A DNA stretch of 64,000 nucleotides, taken from assembly GCF_049116555.1 (NCBI RefSeq), contig NZ_JAGDYT010000012.1:23133-87132 (forward strand), given 5' to 3'. This document shows positions 63,362 through 64,000 of this stretch, in pieces (position 1 is the first letter of the stretch; each line of letters starts with the position of its first letter). A model generated the notes under the pieces. That model ran no database searches. It saw nothing but the letters and a program-made list of their open reading frames with translations, and was not told where the DNA came from. This stretch comes from Maricaulis maris_C. GTDB lineage: Bacteria; Pseudomonadota; Alphaproteobacteria; Caulobacterales; Maricaulaceae. Both the position numbers and the translations under genes were made by a program.

Positions 63362-63841
63362 ATGAGACGAATTCTGGCCGCACTGGCCGTTCTGGCGATC
63401 GCCGCCTGCAGCGCGCCGACCGAAACATCAGACACAACAGACGCCGAGAGCGCAGCCGTGGCGCGGGCCATCTATGACGCCTTCGCCGTGGGCGATATTT
63501 CGACCTTTGCCGGCCTTCTTCACGCCGAGATCGTGTGGAATGAAGCCGAGAACTACCCCTATGCCGACAACAATCCCTATATCGGTCCGGACGCCGTACT
63601 CGAAGGCGTGATCGGCCGCGTCGTGACGGAGTGGGAAGGGTTCGCGGCCGTGCCGGAAAGCATGATTGCCCAGGGCGACCGGGTCGCCGTCATGGGACGC
63701 TATACCGGAACGTTCATCGCGACCGGCGAAGCCATGGACGCCCAATTTGTCCATGTCTGGACGATCCAGGACGGCCAGGCCATCGCCTTCCAGCAACACG
63801 CCGACACCTGGCAGGCCCGCCGAGCCAGCGGAATGGATTGA
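63362..63841 (+). CDS. SnoaL-like lipoprotein
   Basis: A 159-residue protein from the ATG at 63362 (GGGGGAAAAG upstream). It has lipobox IAAC (LAALAVLAIAAC) and a SnoaL/NTF2-like body: IYDAFAVGDISTFAGLLHAE, VAVMGRYTGTFIATGEA and VHVWTIQDGQAIAFQQHADT. Ligand or reaction unknown. It is the last complete gene in the window. Confidence 0.82.
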   Translation: MRRILAALAVLAIAACSAPTETSDTTDAESAAVARAIYDAFAVGDISTFAGLLHAEIVWNEAENYPYADNNPYIGPDAVLEGVIGRVVTEWEGFAAVPESMIAQGDRVAVMGRYTGTFIATGEAMDAQFVHVWTIQDGQAIAFQQHADTWQARRASGMD

Positions 63842-63867
63842 TAACGAAGGACTAAAGCCGAAAGGCC

Positions 63868-63914
63868 GCGCAGTCGCCACCGCGGACCCTCAGGGTTCGC
63901 AAGCGCGACTGCGC
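63868..63914. repeat. 10-bp perfect inverted repeat with nested hairpin
   Basis: GCGCAGTCGC (63868-63877) and GCGACTGCGC (63905-63914) are perfect complements. Inside lies a smaller ACCCTCAGGGT palindrome. No T tract follows. It could be a terminator of the SnoaL gene or part of a dispersed repeat. I see no gene in the remaining 63915-64000. Confidence 0.5.
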
Positions 63915-64000
63915 ACCGGGCGGCCAGCCCGCCCCACCGGAGGCGCGAGCGAAACGAGTTGCCGTGAGATCAAGGAAATGGCGCACCTCGCGGGATGGAA

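Overview
The window is a GC-rich, gene-dense chromosomal segment of an alphaproteobacterium, most likely from the Maricaulales/Caulobacterales group (Maricaulis- or Oceanicaulis-like). The main evidence is a DivL-type tyrosine 'histidine kinase' upstream of tsaE-amgK-murU-addB-addA, a ChvG/ChvI pair next to PTS genes, a Mic60-type gene inside a hemC-hemD-mic60-hemY cluster, a lipoprotein resembling the CC0125/CC1285 family, and many secreted or TonB-linked proteins. I see no prophage, transposase, integrase, plasmid gene or CRISPR array. The content is ordinary chromosomal core plus lineage-specific secreted proteins. Species assignment is inference from gene content only.

Layout. 1-9 kb (minus strand): addA (cut by the window edge), addB, murU, amgK, tsaE and divL, with a [2Fe-2S] ferredoxin on the plus strand between tsaE and divL; these cover DNA repair, cell-wall recycling, t6A synthesis and cell-cycle signalling. 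9-17 kb: a TonB-domain lipoprotein, a membrane protein with a long Ala/acidic tail, the HPr and EIIA genes, chvG-chvI and a large conserved hypothetical. 17-26 kb: split DUF1214/DUF1254 proteins, secreted proteins, a membrane-anchored AraC regulator, an S9 peptidase, dapF, a beta-propeller and a lipoprotein. 26-31 kb: an iron-type TonB receptor with a candidate iron-responsive promoter, an SDR, an isoaspartyl peptidase and a SPOUT methylase. 31-38 kb: an IalB-like protein, rlmN, an ABM-GNAT fusion, a chemoreceptor with a small exported partner, an exported methyltransferase, a creatininase and a Kelch gene broken by an amber codon. 38-47 kb: Rieske, YciI, gpsA and tsaD facing hemC-hemD-mic60-hemY-udk, then tRNA-Thr(CGT). 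47-55 kb: a GST, an LVIVD-type lipoprotein with a DUF305 protein, bfr and bfd, an AIM24-family protein, a response regulator, folD-yggU-yggT and tRNA-Ala(CGC). 55-64 kb: a response regulator divergent from an HTH regulator, a pterin dehydratase, bioB, a VanZ-like protein, an alanine/sodium symporter, an S41 peptidase, a molybdopterin-domain lipoprotein, a FemAB-like protein and small envelope proteins.

How the parts connect. Many neighbours overlap by ATGA/GTGA or similar junctions (addB-addA, murU-addB, amgK-murU, hemC-hemD, mic60-hemY, hemY-udk, rlmN-GNAT fusion, exported protein-MCP), which indicates translational coupling. Iron handling appears twice: the TonB receptor at 26.6 kb and the bfd/bfr genes at 51 kb share a near-identical 21-bp promoter-spacer element. 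Envelope physiology recurs through AmgK/MurU recycling, ChvGI, Mic60, DapF and numerous lipoproteins.

Assembly caution. Five 'nn' pairs and one 30-N block interrupt genes. Two of the nn pairs look like unmerged overlapping contig ends (49870 and 54633); the others appear to hide missing bases (14764, 31704, 37258).
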